Below are positions 16,416 through 26,550 of a stretch of 39,672 nucleotides of DNA, in pieces (the stretch's first letter is position 1; each line of letters begins with the position of its first letter). The stretch spans positions 84,153-123,824 of the forward strand of contig SMOI01000080.1 in NCBI GenBank assembly GCA_008000375.1, read 5' to 3'. The notes under the pieces are model-generated. The model worked only from the letters and a program-made list of their open reading frames with translations, did not search any database and was not told the origin of the DNA. Origin of the DNA: Poteriospumella lacustris (taxonomy: Eukaryota; Sar; Chrysophyceae; Chromulinales; Dinobryaceae). The translations under genes were made by a program, and so were the position numbers.

Positions 16416-18615
16416 ATGCAGTTCGCGAGCAAGTATCTGCGACCCGCAGGGTTGAGCACGCGATTGCGCTCTTCTGCGAGTGGTCGCTTGTTTTTCAGCT
16501 CGCTCTCGCTGCAAGAGTTGCCGCGACCCATTTCCAGTCACCGGCTAACGAACCTCAGCGTCGAATTTCTGGGAACTGGATCGTTTTCAACGCGGTACCG
16601 GTTTTCCTCGGCCGTCAGTCTACATCTCGGTGCGTTATGTGCCTTCTTCGGTGTTTCCCTTCGTGTCATTGCTGATAGCGACTGTTGTAGAACGAAAGGA
16701 CACGTGGCTGTTCGACGCGCCCGACGGAACGCTCCGCCAAACCAATCTCATCGCTGACCGTAACTTCTGCCACGTCCAAAAGTAAGTACGCCCTTCCTGC
16801 AGGTCGCAGCTGGACGCCTGACTCACGTCGTGTGCTGTGCGTCCACAGGATATTCATCAGTTCCTTCGTGACGGACACGTTCCACGGCCTGCCGAACTTG
16901 ATCATCGGCCGCCTCATGTCCGCTCTGCAGTCGAAAATCGCCAAGAAGCCCATCGACGTGTACGGTCCGCCGGGCCTCGTCAAATATTTGAACGCGACGC
17001 TGCCGCTCTCCGTCCGCCCCGAGTTCCACAGCCATTTCTCGCTGCTCACCGTCCACGAACTCGTTCTGGACGACGAGTTGATCAGCGATCTGGATAAACA
17101 TCAACGTATGCAGTTCAAATGGGCCGAGGAGTACGCGAACCGGCTGCAGCAGAGGGCGTTCAAAGGCGCAGCCGATGAGTCGGTCGAGCCGTCGCTGTTC
17201 AACACGCGCCAGATCCATCGCGATCCCACGACGAACACGTGGATCCTCGCCGAGGAAGAAAAGGTAGGCGCCAGCCCTCTACACCTCTCTGCTCTTGCTC
17301 TTTGTCTTGTGCGGCGTGTCGAGTCGTGACACGTCGTCTGCCAAAACTAAGCCGGCGCTTTAGACTCTTTCGTGTCTATGTTCGTTGGTCGCGCGTTGGT
17401 CTTCGGACCAGCGCGTGGCTGCGATGAGGGGGGAGCCCCTTGCGTGACAAGCCCTTGGCCACAGTGACGTGGTGTCGTTCAATGGACTATCTCCTGCGAA
17501 GTTGATCTTCTCGCAGTGCAGCGAGCATAGTAGTTGCGGTGCCCGACAGCTGCCCGTTTTGTTGTGTGTGTCTCTCCTTGTCTATATCTCTCTACCCATA
17601 TCTGTCTCTCTCTCTCTTGGTTCGCGTCTGACCCGTCGTGTGTGTGTGATGCTGTGCCCGATAGGCGACGCTCGTAGCCGGTCTCGTGGGCGCAGCGCAG
17701 CCCGTGTTCGGCTTCGTCTTCCAAGAGCACGACTACTGCGACAAGATCTCGGCCGACATGGTCAGCGACCTCAAGGACAAGTACGTGCTCAACGTCGACG
17801 ACCTGCAGCGCGTCAAGGCCGGAGAGACCATCGAGGTGCGGCGCCGCGGCGGAGACCCGACGCAGCTCGAGTCGGTGTCGCTGGAGACGCTGAACCTCCA
17901 CCGACACGAGGGCCGCAAGGTCGTCATCGTCACCGCCGGCTCGGACGCGACGACGTTGGCCGGCATCGGCGCCGACTGCGACGTGCTCGTCCACCCGCTG
18001 TCGATCCGGGACGATCGGCAGCAGGACGCTCTCGACCACTCGATGGCCACGCCGACCATGTGCGTACAGGCCGCCGCGGCCATGCGCGCCCATCGCCTGG
18101 TGCCCACGCGGCTGTCGTCGCACCAGTCGGAGGAGATCACCGACGCGATGAACTTGTGGACGTCCAAGTGCGACCGTGTCGCGGGGCACTTGTACTTCGC
18201 GAAGGACGGTCTGCTGGTGAACGTGCCGCGCGAGGGCTACCACCGCGACGACTTGCACAAGGGCCTCGAGGTGGAGTTCCCGCTCTTTTCACAGTTCCGG
18301 GCGACCGACACGTCTCACCGGCGGCCCACCCGGTACGAGGGCCAGGCCACCATCAACAACATTCCGCCGCGCAACCGCGGCCTGATGTCGCACGGCAACG
18401 CCATCGTCAACATGCTCGCAGACCACACCTTCGCCCCCGACGAGCCGGCGCCCGCCGCCCGCCGGGAGCACACACAGTCGGCAGCTGCACAGAGCCGGCC
18501 ACTCAAGCCCAACCCGAAGCTGCAGCGAGGTCCTCCCGCCTCGGGCGGCGACGTTGCCCGGCGAAAACACACCAATAGTTCTGCCGCTGCCGGTGCTTCA
18601 GCAGCGTCTTCATAG
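16416..18615 (+). CDS. tRNase Z / ELAC1-like metallo-beta-lactamase-fold protein, probably catalytically dead, four exons
   Basis: Exons 16416-16629, 16691-16781, 16849-17263 and 17665-18615; introns 61, 67 and 401 nt; 556 aa against about 363 in human ELAC1. The N-terminus (MQFASKYLRPAGLSTRL) looks like a mitochondrial presequence. Family resemblance is clear: SVEFLGTGSFSTRYRFSS, WLFDAPDGTLRQ (77-87), IFISSF.....HGLPNLI, KKPIDVYGPPGL, VHELV, PVFGFVFQE and DVLVHPLS. In active enzymes the motif THLHGDH binds zinc. Here it reads SSFVTDT (106-112), so three His are lost and only D111 remains. The later ligands also appear replaced: His by A250, the Asp of the GD motif by Ser, and the His of the THFS motif by Arg. 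I infer a pseudoenzyme. The last ~120 residues are Ala/Pro/Arg-rich low complexity. The 401-nt third intron is unusually long here. Confidence 0.82.
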
Positions 18616-18815
18616 GCGGCGCTAGTCAGCGCGCGCTCTTCTGTATATATTGACTCGGCGGCTCCGCTACGGGCCACGGGCTCCACTCTCTTGGGGATGT
18701 AAATACGAACGAAATTCTTCAATGAATCGCAGCACATTGTTGTTACGGCGGGGTGGACTATGTACATAGAGAGAGGACGGATGGCAGCTGGACGGGCGAC
18801 GGGCAGCGTCGCACA

Positions 18816-20282
18816 TCACACCGACGAACCGTAGAGCTCGCGATTGAGATTACGCAGCCAGCGCGGCTTAACCTTGACGTTGTTGACTTGCTGGTGGCGC
18901 TCCAAGACGCTGGGGTCGCCCTCTCGTCGAAGGGCGGCCTCGTGGCGCGTGATGGCGTCGAGGAGGAAGTTGCGGTCCTCTGCAGCCTCCAGCAGATCGA
19001 CCGGCGTCTTCTCGTCGATGTTCTGCTGCACGTAGTTGCCACAGCCGCTCTCGAGGAGACGCTCGGCGATGAGCACGTTGCCCTTGATACAGGCGTGGGC
19101 GAGGGCGTTGTTGAAGGACTTGTCGAGGAACTCGTTGAAGTGGCGGCCCTCGGGGTCTCGTTCCACGAGCAGATCGACGACGCGCAGGGCGTTGCGCTGC
19201 TGCGCGAGTGGCAGCGTCGCGAAGTTGGGCACACGCGCTGCGAACATCAACGCGGTGTATCCCCACTGGTCCTGCGCGAAGACGTCAAGGTGCGCCAGCT
19301 GGACCAGCTGCTCGAGGCATGCGGTTTGCTGTTGGATAGCAGCGTACATGAGCGCCGTTTTGCCTCCAGCGTCGGCCGTGTTCACGAGGTGGTGGTAGTC
19401 GACGTCGCGCATGTGGGGCAGCTTGACGTACTCGAGTGGACTGCCGCCGTACTCACTGGCGACTGCGCGCGCCTTCACAATTTCCTCCTGTCGACTTTGA
19501 CAGTGCGCGAGAAGGCGCTGAAGAACTTGGTCGTGGCCGTGGCGGGCGCACAGCATGAAAGCCGAAACGCCGCTCTCGTTCTGGTGGCCCACGAAGGCGC
19601 CGTTGTCGAGCAGGAACTCCACCTGCGGCAGGTTGTAGCCCTGGAAGCACGAGACCAGCAGTAGCGAATCACCACCGGGCCGCGTGACGTTGATGTTTCC
19701 ACCGAACTGCAACAGCAACCGTGCGAGATCGAACTGATCCATCTTCACGGCGTTCCACAGCGGCGTCTCGTGCTTCACGTTGGCCACTTCGACCTCCCGG
19801 CCTAGCTCGATGAGCTGCTTCACCACGTTGAAATGACGATTCTTCGTGGCCATGAACAGAAGCGACTCCTGTGAGGCTTCGTGCTCCAACTCCAGGTCGG
19901 CACCCGCGTCCAGCAACATCTTCAAAATGTCTGGCTCGCCGTTCTTGGCAGCGTACATGAGCGCCGTCATGCCGTGCTCGTCGCGCTTGTCTATCTCTAC
20001 TTTGGCTCCAATGAGAATCTCAGTCTCCAACTGCCGCCCTTCCTCCGCCGCGACTGCTAGAGGATGGCGACCAGTCTTGGTGTGCACCAGGTTCAAAAAG
20101 GCGGTGTCTTCGCCGGCCTGAACAATCATTTCTTGCAGCCCCTCAAAGTTTCCCGCCTTAATAAAATCGATGGCTCTTTCCTGTGGAATGACTTTGAGGA
20201 TAATTGCTTGTCGCCCAGTACTCCCCTTGGCACTCGCCGCGGAGCTGCCTGACGTATCGGGCTTCCTCTTCAGCGGTCGCAT
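18816..20282 (-). CDS. Ankyrin-repeat protein
   Basis: A single exon of 488 aa from ATG at 20282. About 10 ankyrin repeats are visible, including GRHPLAVAAEEG (from ~70), GMTALMYAAKNGEPDILKML, ETPLWNAVKMDQFDLARLLL, GVSAFMLCARHGHDQVLQRL, GKTALMYAAIQQQTACLEQL and GYTALMFAA. The array is broken by a Gln/Glu-rich linker at about 272-305. The N-terminus is basic (MRPLKRKPD), and the C-terminal 40 residues are charged and basic. No kinase, SOCS, PH or membrane module is present. It is a protein-binding scaffold of unknown partner. It is convergent with the tRNase Z-like gene and divergent from the CFAP20-domain gene. Confidence 0.88.
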   Translation of the reverse strand: MRPLKRKPDTSGSSAASAKGSTGRQAIILKVIPQERAIDFIKAGNFEGLQEMIVQAGEDTAFLNLVHTKTGRHPLAVAAEEGRQLETEILIGAKVEIDKRDEHGMTALMYAAKNGEPDILKMLLDAGADLELEHEASQESLLFMATKNRHFNVVKQLIELGREVEVANVKHETPLWNAVKMDQFDLARLLLQFGGNINVTRPGGDSLLLVSCFQGYNLPQVEFLLDNGAFVGHQNESGVSAFMLCARHGHDQVLQRLLAHCQSRQEEIVKARAVASEYGGSPLEYVKLPHMRDVDYHHLVNTADAGGKTALMYAAIQQQTACLEQLVQLAHLDVFAQDQWGYTALMFAARVPNFATLPLAQQRNALRVVDLLVERDPEGRHFNEFLDKSFNNALAHACIKGNVLIAERLLESGCGNYVQQNIDEKTPVDLLEAAEDRNFLLDAITRHEAALRREGDPSVLERHQQVNNVKVKPRWLRNLNRELYGSSV

Positions 20283-20709
20283 TACTCTATCTCTAGCGCG
20301 GAGGTTGCTACCACCACCAGCTTACTTGAAAAGGATGGATATAACTTGATTCCAAACGATTCCGATCGCAATTCAAACGAATGCATGCAAGCTTTCTCTC
20401 GTTTGCTTTGGCTTTCTGACTTGCTGAGTGAGTGAGCAGAGTGAGCAAATTTGTAACGGCTCGATCGATCAAACGATGAAACGCCTTCGCTCTGCGAGTC
20501 GAGTCGAGTCGAGTCGAGTCGATGGACGAAAGTGACAAAGAGCTTAGCGCTTCCATCAAACGAACAAAGGCTCAATGAACTACGGCTAGTTCCTTATCCA
20601 TTTCTTGTCCCTTCCTTAGTCCATTGACGAGAAGCCTATCGGATCTTGTTTGCACTTGGCGTCTTGACTTCAATACCGAACCACTGTTGCCGACTTTCTG
20701 TTGCCGACC
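20283..20709. promoter_or_regulatory. Divergent promoter region with a GAGTC minisatellite
   Basis: Lies between the starts of the ankyrin gene (-) and the CFAP20-domain gene (+). It contains five perfect GAGTC units at 20496-20520 and CGATCGATC at 20462-20470. No coding frame is convincing. Confidence 0.45.
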
Positions 20710-21237
20710 ATGGACATCACACCTGTTGTTCCTCCCAACGATGCTCCCCTCGAGGTGGAACATTTGGATTGCCAAGTGATGGGCAATGAAGTGCACGTAG
20801 TGGACGATGATCAGCTCGACATCTCAACGCCCATTCCAACAATAGAACTGTTGGGATCGGAATCGAAAATTCGACTGTTCGTCGATTGCACGCAGCCTTA
20901 TCTTGTTATGCATTTAAAATTCATGAACAAATTCATGAGTATTGAAATAGTGTGCATTGATGATGAAAACAAAGAGCGGATCTTCCGGCTATCCAACAAA
21001 ACCAGCTACGTCACCGTCGACGAGAACATCTGCAAAGCACCAATTGAGGCGAAAGATGGCTGGCAGTATGTTCCATTCGATTTGGAAGATTTAGTTGCAA
21101 ACGCCTTTGGTTGCTCGTACTACAAGTGCGTGGAAATTACCGTCACAGGCTCTATCCGCATCGGCAAAATCTACTTCGAATCGCGGAGACATGCCGATAT
21201 CGAGTTGCCAACCTTCTTGAGAGTAGTCCACACGTGA
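20710..21237 (+). CDS. CFAP20-domain protein, divergent
   Basis: A single exon of 175 aa. Residues from about 60 match the core of CFAP20/Bug22 proteins (ciliary axoneme inner-junction family). The blocks are YLVMHLKFMNKFMSIEIVCIDD, then KERIFRLSNKTSYVTV, CKAPIEAKDGWQYVPFDLEDLVANAFG and IRIGKIYFESR...ELP. The highly conserved N-terminal stretch of true CFAP20 (FQSGFLSILYSIG and what follows) is missing. It is replaced by an acidic, Pro-rich leader (MDITPVVPPNDAP), and the sequence is more divergent than usual for this slow-evolving protein. It is either a diverged CFAP20 or a paralogue with another role. Codon use is less GC-biased than in neighbouring genes. Confidence 0.82.
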   Translation: MDITPVVPPNDAPLEVEHLDCQVMGNEVHVVDDDQLDISTPIPTIELLGSESKIRLFVDCTQPYLVMHLKFMNKFMSIEIVCIDDENKERIFRLSNKTSYVTVDENICKAPIEAKDGWQYVPFDLEDLVANAFGCSYYKCVEITVTGSIRIGKIYFESRRHADIELPTFLRVVHT

Positions 21238-21436
21238 TCATGAATCTCCTATTGCATATGCTCTCTTTGTATTTAAGTATATAAACAAACTGACTTCGAT
21301 TGACGGTTGTAGACGCCATGAAACAAAAGCATACTTCAAAATAGTTCCAATGATAACCAACTACAATTTCTAGGCACCCAAACGGTCTGCATGGGCCAAT
21401 GATGAGAGTAAGCGAATGGTGGTCGTTGTCAGGCGT

Positions 21437-22078
21437 TCACCGGGCGGCCGCCCATTTGGCGTACCGATGGAACTTCTCGTCTTGCAGGAGGAGCTCTACA
21501 GTGTAGTATGACTCGGCCAATTGATCGTTCGTGAAAAACCGATGAACGGTGGAATGACACATTCTACAAATAGGTATCGTGGTATTCAGTAACTTCTGGT
21601 CGTATCCCTTCTTCACCAACCGAGCGTGCACCTCACGCGGAAACACGTGATGTCGAGTCATTCGTGAATGTCGCTCGCAAATTAAGCACTGTCCCGGCTC
21701 CAGTTGATCTGCTGGGTCTATTTGCTCTTCGTCTTGAGATTTATCGTACTTGTCATTCCAAATATCCACAAGAAAGCTATCGCTGTCCAAAATTTCTTCC
21801 AGCTGATTGATCACATCTTGTGGGAGCATGTCTCCGACGAACGTCACGAAGTTTTCTACTGTTGTTGTCATGCCTTCCTCCTCTGCGATGTCAATTGTCT
21901 CCCGAAGGAGTTGTGTCAGTAGCTTGCTGTCCATTCCAAGTTGCTGGGCGAATACTATTGTGTTGTCAATGAAGATGTCACTTGATGTTCCTCGGGACGC
22001 GGCAGCTTTCTCCCACCTTATCAGAAGATCCAGGCGAATGCAGACACGTGGACGATCCTTCCAGAACTTGTGTCGCAA
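21437..22078 (-). CDS. HNH-domain protein (start not resolved)
   Basis: Open frame of 213 codons ending at 21437. The C-terminal domain reads CLICERHSRMTRHHVFPRE...LLNTTIPICRMCHSTVHRFF. This is an HNH (beta-beta-alpha-metal) nuclease fold with CxxC pairs, the central HH and the CxxCH...H end. The following NDQLAESYYTVELLLQDEKFHRYAKW matches the helical tail of the HNH group found in plants, fungi and bacteria. The first codon of the frame is TTG, and an in-frame stop lies just upstream. A 5' exon is therefore probably missing, perhaps from the ATG near 22185, but no acceptor/donor pair fits cleanly. The first in-frame ATG is at 21934. Both nuclease and non-nuclease roles are known for this fold. 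Confidence 0.78.
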   Translation of the reverse strand: MRHKFWKDRPRVCIRLDLLIRWEKAAASRGTSSDIFIDNTIVFAQQLGMDSKLLTQLLRETIDIAEEEGMTTTVENFVTFVGDMLPQDVINQLEEILDSDSFLVDIWNDKYDKSQDEEQIDPADQLEPGQCLICERHSRMTRHHVFPREVHARLVKKGYDQKLLNTTIPICRMCHSTVHRFFTNDQLAESYYTVELLLQDEKFHRYAKWAAAR

Positions 22079-22301
22079 ACAGTGTTGTCATCAATCCTGC
22101 CGATCTTCGTTCTTCCTCGCCTTCGAACCTTTCAGCTTCCAGCTCAGCTCGATTCTCGCCAGTCCTCGTCTCCCTGCTTGACATGATGACGACACGACGA
22201 CACGACGATGATGATGATGGAGGCTCTCGGCTGCAGCGCTGCAGCTGCCGCTGCTGAAGACTGAAGACCACAACGACAGATATGATACCAGATAGCGTCA
22301 A

Positions 22302-23071
22302 CTAGTTACCATACGGCTCAATGGTGATGTCAAGCGCTCGATCAACACAACCACTTTGACGCCAGTGGTGGTGCACTTCATGTGCCAGTCGACAGTCGCT
22401 GCTCTCGGCTTTCCTCGCGAGGGAAATCTCGCAAACTTTCTCAACACTGCTGATAGAGCCAAGCTGAGGCATATTCTTCATTGTTGTACCATCTGACGAT
22501 AGTATGACTTTGAGTGAGTGGGCTGATTTACAAGCTGTAGAAGCATGTCGGTCACTCAGGGGCCATTAACCGGAGCCCGATACCCGCAATACTCGCGAAT
22601 TGCTATTCCTTTGCATTCCTTTGCACTCTTTTGAGGATTTGGCTCAAGCATCTTCGACTCCGACTTTATTCTTCATCATAATTGTGTGTCTGAGATGTAC
22701 CCATTTTTGTTTTGATGATTGATCCAAGTCAACACCTTCGAGATAGCCCCGCATTCGGCCGACGCACTGAGTGTCGCAGACGGGCACATGTAGCCTTGTA
22801 GAATGTTCATCATCGCTGTATCCATCTGAATCTTAACAGCGACCGATGTGTAACGAAGTCCGTTTCATAACCCTTCAGAGTTAAAGAGAGCAACCTCTTG
22901 ATGTCGTCCTCCGTCATCGTTTACACTCTTCTTCACGCAAAACGTGTCAATGCAGGCAGCCATACGGTGTGCAGTGCGAGACGCTTGAACGATGTTGCTC
23001 TCTAAACGGGACGTTGACTCCCCCCCCCCCCCGACGACTGTCCTTCGCACTTCGCTTGGCAGGCCCCTTCG
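22302..23071. other. Gene-poor stretch upstream of the HNH gene
   Basis: About 770 bp without a convincing gene; only short frames without family resemblance are present. It includes a run of 13 C at about 23020-23032. It probably contains the HNH promoter and part of the long intergenic gap before ribonucleotide reductase. I find no snRNA or tRNA signature. Confidence 0.4.
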
Positions 23072-23310
23072 CTGTAAAAACATGCAATTATCACCCTCAC
23101 CAACGCGTCTGTTGCCAATTCCCCAACGGAGAAAGCCCATACAGGTCGTTCACACAGCTCGCCAGTCCAGCCTCGACCAAGTTGAAGGCTGCATTGGTCG
23201 CCGTAGGTGCGAGGCTGGACCGCGAAGAGCCGCTGGAAATCTGTGGGCAATCGTCGCTGGTGAGTGACACAAGGACCGTTGGCGCGGGGGATAATTACAT
23301 GTTTTTACAG
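23072..23310. mobile_element. Inverted-repeat element (MITE-like), 239 bp
   Basis: The 34 bases at 23072-23105 (starting CTGTAAAAACATG) match the reverse complement of 23277-23310 with four mismatches. The interior is about 170 bp without a credible frame. No obvious target duplication is present at the ends, so the assignment as a transposon remnant rests on the inverted repeats alone. The terminal sequence is unlike that of the element at 7683-7956. Confidence 0.55.
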
Positions 23311-23566
23311 AATGAATGAGTGTTCAAAAACAACAAACGGAGTGCATTACGGCGTCGACCATTTCGGAGGGAAAGCAGCGAAAACGATGGCGACGGTCGC
23401 GATAGGCACGACGGGGACGAGATGCATGTGTGGGGGGTGTACATGGCAGGAAGACATGAGGGGAGAATGACGATATACAACAGCAGGCAGGTGAGTGACA
23501 GTCTATGCGGCCCGGGAGATTAATACCTCAAACAAACAACACTGTGCACTCGCAAAAATGGCTTCT
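23311..23566. other. 3' flank of the ribonucleotide reductase gene
   Basis: A noncoding interval between the inverted-repeat element and the RNR stop codon. The short open frames on both strands have no family signature. It contains GGTGAGTGACA twice (about 23258 and 23489). Confidence 0.35.
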
Positions 23567-26071
23567 TTACGCAGAACAGGACTCGCAGACTTCCTCTTCC
23601 TGCACCGGGGGCTTCTTGGCCGCGGGTGTGCCAGCGGTTTGACGCAGAGTGGATTGATCGACGGTGAACTGGATCGCGTCGGCCTTGGGCAAGGATCGGA
23701 GGTAGTACATGCCTGTCTTCAACCCCTTTCGCCACGCGTAGAAGTGCATCGAGGTCAGCTTCGCGGTGGTGGGCTCGGCCATGTGAATGTTCAACGACTG
23801 CGACTGGCAAATGAAGGCACCGCGATCGGCGGCTTGGTCGATGATGGTCTTCTGCTTGATCTCCCACACAGTCTTGTACAGCTCCTTGAGCTCTGCAGGG
23901 ATCTGAGCGACGCGCTGGATGGAGCCGCGATCGGCGATGATCTGGTTGCGGATCTCTGGCGTCCAGATGCCGCGATCGACGAGGTCCTTCAGCAGGTACT
24001 TGTTCACGACGGTGAACTCGCCCGCCAGTACGCGGCGGTTGTACATGTTCGAGGTGAAGGGCTCCGTCGACTCGTTGTTGCCGAGAATCTGGGCGGTGGA
24101 GGCCGTGGGCATGGGCGCCAACAGTAGCGAGTTGCGCACGCCGAACTGCGCAATTTCCTCGCGAAGCTTGGTCCAGTTCCAGCGGTCGTCGGTCACGGGC
24201 ACGTCCCACATGTCGGGCTGCAAGATGCCCTTCGACACAGGAGAACCAGCGTACGTGGAGTACGCGCCGTCCCGCTTGGCCAGCTCACAAGACGCCTCCA
24301 TCGAGGCGAAGTACATCGTCTCGAAGATGTCCTTGTTAAGCTGCGTCGCGCGCGAAGATTCGAAGGGGTAACGCATCTTGGCGAAGGCGTCAGCCAAGCC
24401 CTGAACACCGATACCGATCGGGCGATGGCGCATGTTGGAGTTCTGCGCCTCGGGAATGGGGTAAAAGTTGATGTCGATGACCTTGTTGAGGTTCTTGGTC
24501 ACCACCTTGGTCACCTCGTACAGCTTCTGGAAGTCGTACGTGCGAGTAGCCTCGTCCGCGAAGGCGGACAAGTTCACGGAGGCCAAGTTGCACACGGCGC
24601 ATTCCTCTGGCGACGTGAACTCGACGATCTCCGTGCACAAGTTCGAAGACTTGATGGTGCCTGTGAGCCACATCGTCGAGTATGAGAGATCTGCGGTTGA
24701 CGACTGCACGTTGTACTGGTAGACGACTTACCCAAGTTCTGCTGGTTCGACTTCGAGTTGCACGCGTCCTTGTACAGCATGTAGGGCGTGCCTGTCTCGA
24801 CCTGCGAGGCCAAGATGGCCATCCACAACTCCTGTGCGGGCATGGTGCGACGGGCACGACCCTCTTGTTCGTAGCGAGTGTACAGCGCTTCGAATTCAGG
24901 CCCCCACACATCCTGCATTCCAGGAGCTTCGTTGGGGCAGAACAGAGACCATGTGCCATTCGCTTCGACGCGCTTCATGAACAAGTCGCAGATCCAAAGC
25001 GCGTAGAACAGGTCGCGCGCACGCTCCATCTCGTTGCCGTGGTTCTTCTTCAAGTCCAAGAAGTCCATGATGTCCGCGTGCCAAGGCTCCAAGTAAATGG
25101 CGATGGAGCCCTTGCGCTTTCCGCCACCTTGATCCACGTAGCGGGCGGTGTTGTTGAACACGCGCAACATGGGCACGATGCCGTTCGACGTGCCGTTGGT
25201 GCCGCGAATGTACGAGGACGACGCGCGGATGTTGTGGATGGCCAAGCCGATACCGCCCGCGTACTTGGAGATGACAGCGCACTGCTTCAAGGTGTCGTAG
25301 ATGCCGTCGATGGAGTCATCCTTCATCATCAACAAGAAGCAGGAGGACAGCTGAGGACGAGGGGTGCCAGCGTTGTACAACGTGGGTGTCGCGTGCGTGA
25401 AGTAGTTGCGGGACATGAGATCGTATGACTCCAGGGCCGCTTCGATGTCATTGCCGTGAATACCCAAGGCCACACGCATCCACATGTGCTGAGGGCGCTC
25501 GATGATCTGCTTGTCGACCGACATGAGGTAGGCACGCTCGAGCGTCTTGAAGCCGAAGTAGTCGTAGTTGTAGTCGCGGTCGTAGATGATGGCGGAGTTC
25601 AGGCGATCTTTGTTCTGCAATTTGAATCCATTTTCAATGAGGACCGTGAGAGGGGGGAAACAAGTCGATGAAAAGGTGCGCACTTACCGCCATCACGGTG
25701 CTGTACAACTCATCAGACACCAACGCAGCAGGCTGTCCGGTCTTGGGGTGGACATGTTTGTGAAGGACTTCGATCACGTCAGAGAAAACCTTCGAAGTTT
25801 GCTTGTGAAGGTTTGACACAGAGATGCGTGCAGCGAGAGTGGAGAAGTCAGGGTGACGAGTGGCACAAGATGCTGCAGTTTGCGCAGCCAGTTCGTCCAA
25901 CTCAACAGTGGAAACACCAGGATACAATCCAGGCACGACCTTCTGCGAGATAATCGCGGCATCGACGTGAACAGGATCCAGACCGTAGCACAACTTGGCA
26001 ATACGCGAGGTAATCTTGTCGAAGTGAACGTTCTCACGACGACCATCACGCTTCAATACATACATAGCCAT
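23567..26071 (-). CDS. RRM1: Ribonucleoside-diphosphate reductase large subunit (class I), three exons
   Basis: Reduces ribonucleoside diphosphates to deoxyribonucleotides, together with a small radical-bearing subunit (not in this window). Exons 26071-25688, 25614-24732 and 24660-23567; introns 73 and 71 nt; 786 aa (human 792). The N-terminal ATP-cone is [21 protein letters not shown] (allosteric site). Catalytic residues, numbered here, are C220 (SSCFL), N429, C431 and E433 (NLCTE) and C446 (VCNLAS). The substrate/effector loop and radical-transfer tyrosines lie in MYYLRS. The C-terminal swivel arm ends CESCSA (C781, C784). All are in register with the human protein at an offset of 2. A second ATG at codon 3 is possible. 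The sequence is highly conserved, and all key residues are present. Confidence 0.97.
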
Positions 26072-26550
26072 TTTCTTTAGCTTCTTTTTATTTATGTCGA
26101 ATCCAACCAGAAGAACAATGAGTTGTGTTCAGAGAGGGGTCGCGCATGTGCAAGATCTCTGGGTCAGCCGAACAGATTTGAAATTCCAAACGCGACCTGT
26201 TTGAATTCAAGTGGCGGGTCGGTGTCGCGGCGTGGCAGCACTTCAAGATTCGACGGGCGTTTCAGAAAGAATACGTCGATATTCAACCTTGATTTTGTGT
26301 GTTTCCCGTGCTTATTGCCATAAAAGAACGGATTTACGGATTCATTTTCAAAGAGATGTCAAGGTTTACTTTCAAGAGAGCACAGTGCAACAAATCATTG
26401 TCATGGCCCATCCGTCGGTGGTGCCGCACCAGTCCATCGTTTTGACTTGATTCACGTTGTTTTTCGAGACTTTCGATACGTTTGTCATCAAGGAGTCGGC
26501 AGGGAGTGAGTGTATTTCTCTATTTGCTTCGTCTTTGTGAGTTCTGAACA
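26072..26550. promoter_or_regulatory. Divergent promoter region of RNR large subunit and prefoldin 3
   Basis: 479 bp between two divergent start codons. A GTGGCGGGTCGG segment at about 26211-26222 resembles the GC core of E2F-type sites that control S-phase RNR genes elsewhere, but a single weak match proves nothing. No open frame of interest. Confidence 0.35.

Noticed and set aside
22865-23319. Short frames on both strands over the inverted-repeat element, both containing GDN-MFLQ
   Set aside because: The similarity is caused by the inverted terminal repeats being read on both strands. No coding evidence.
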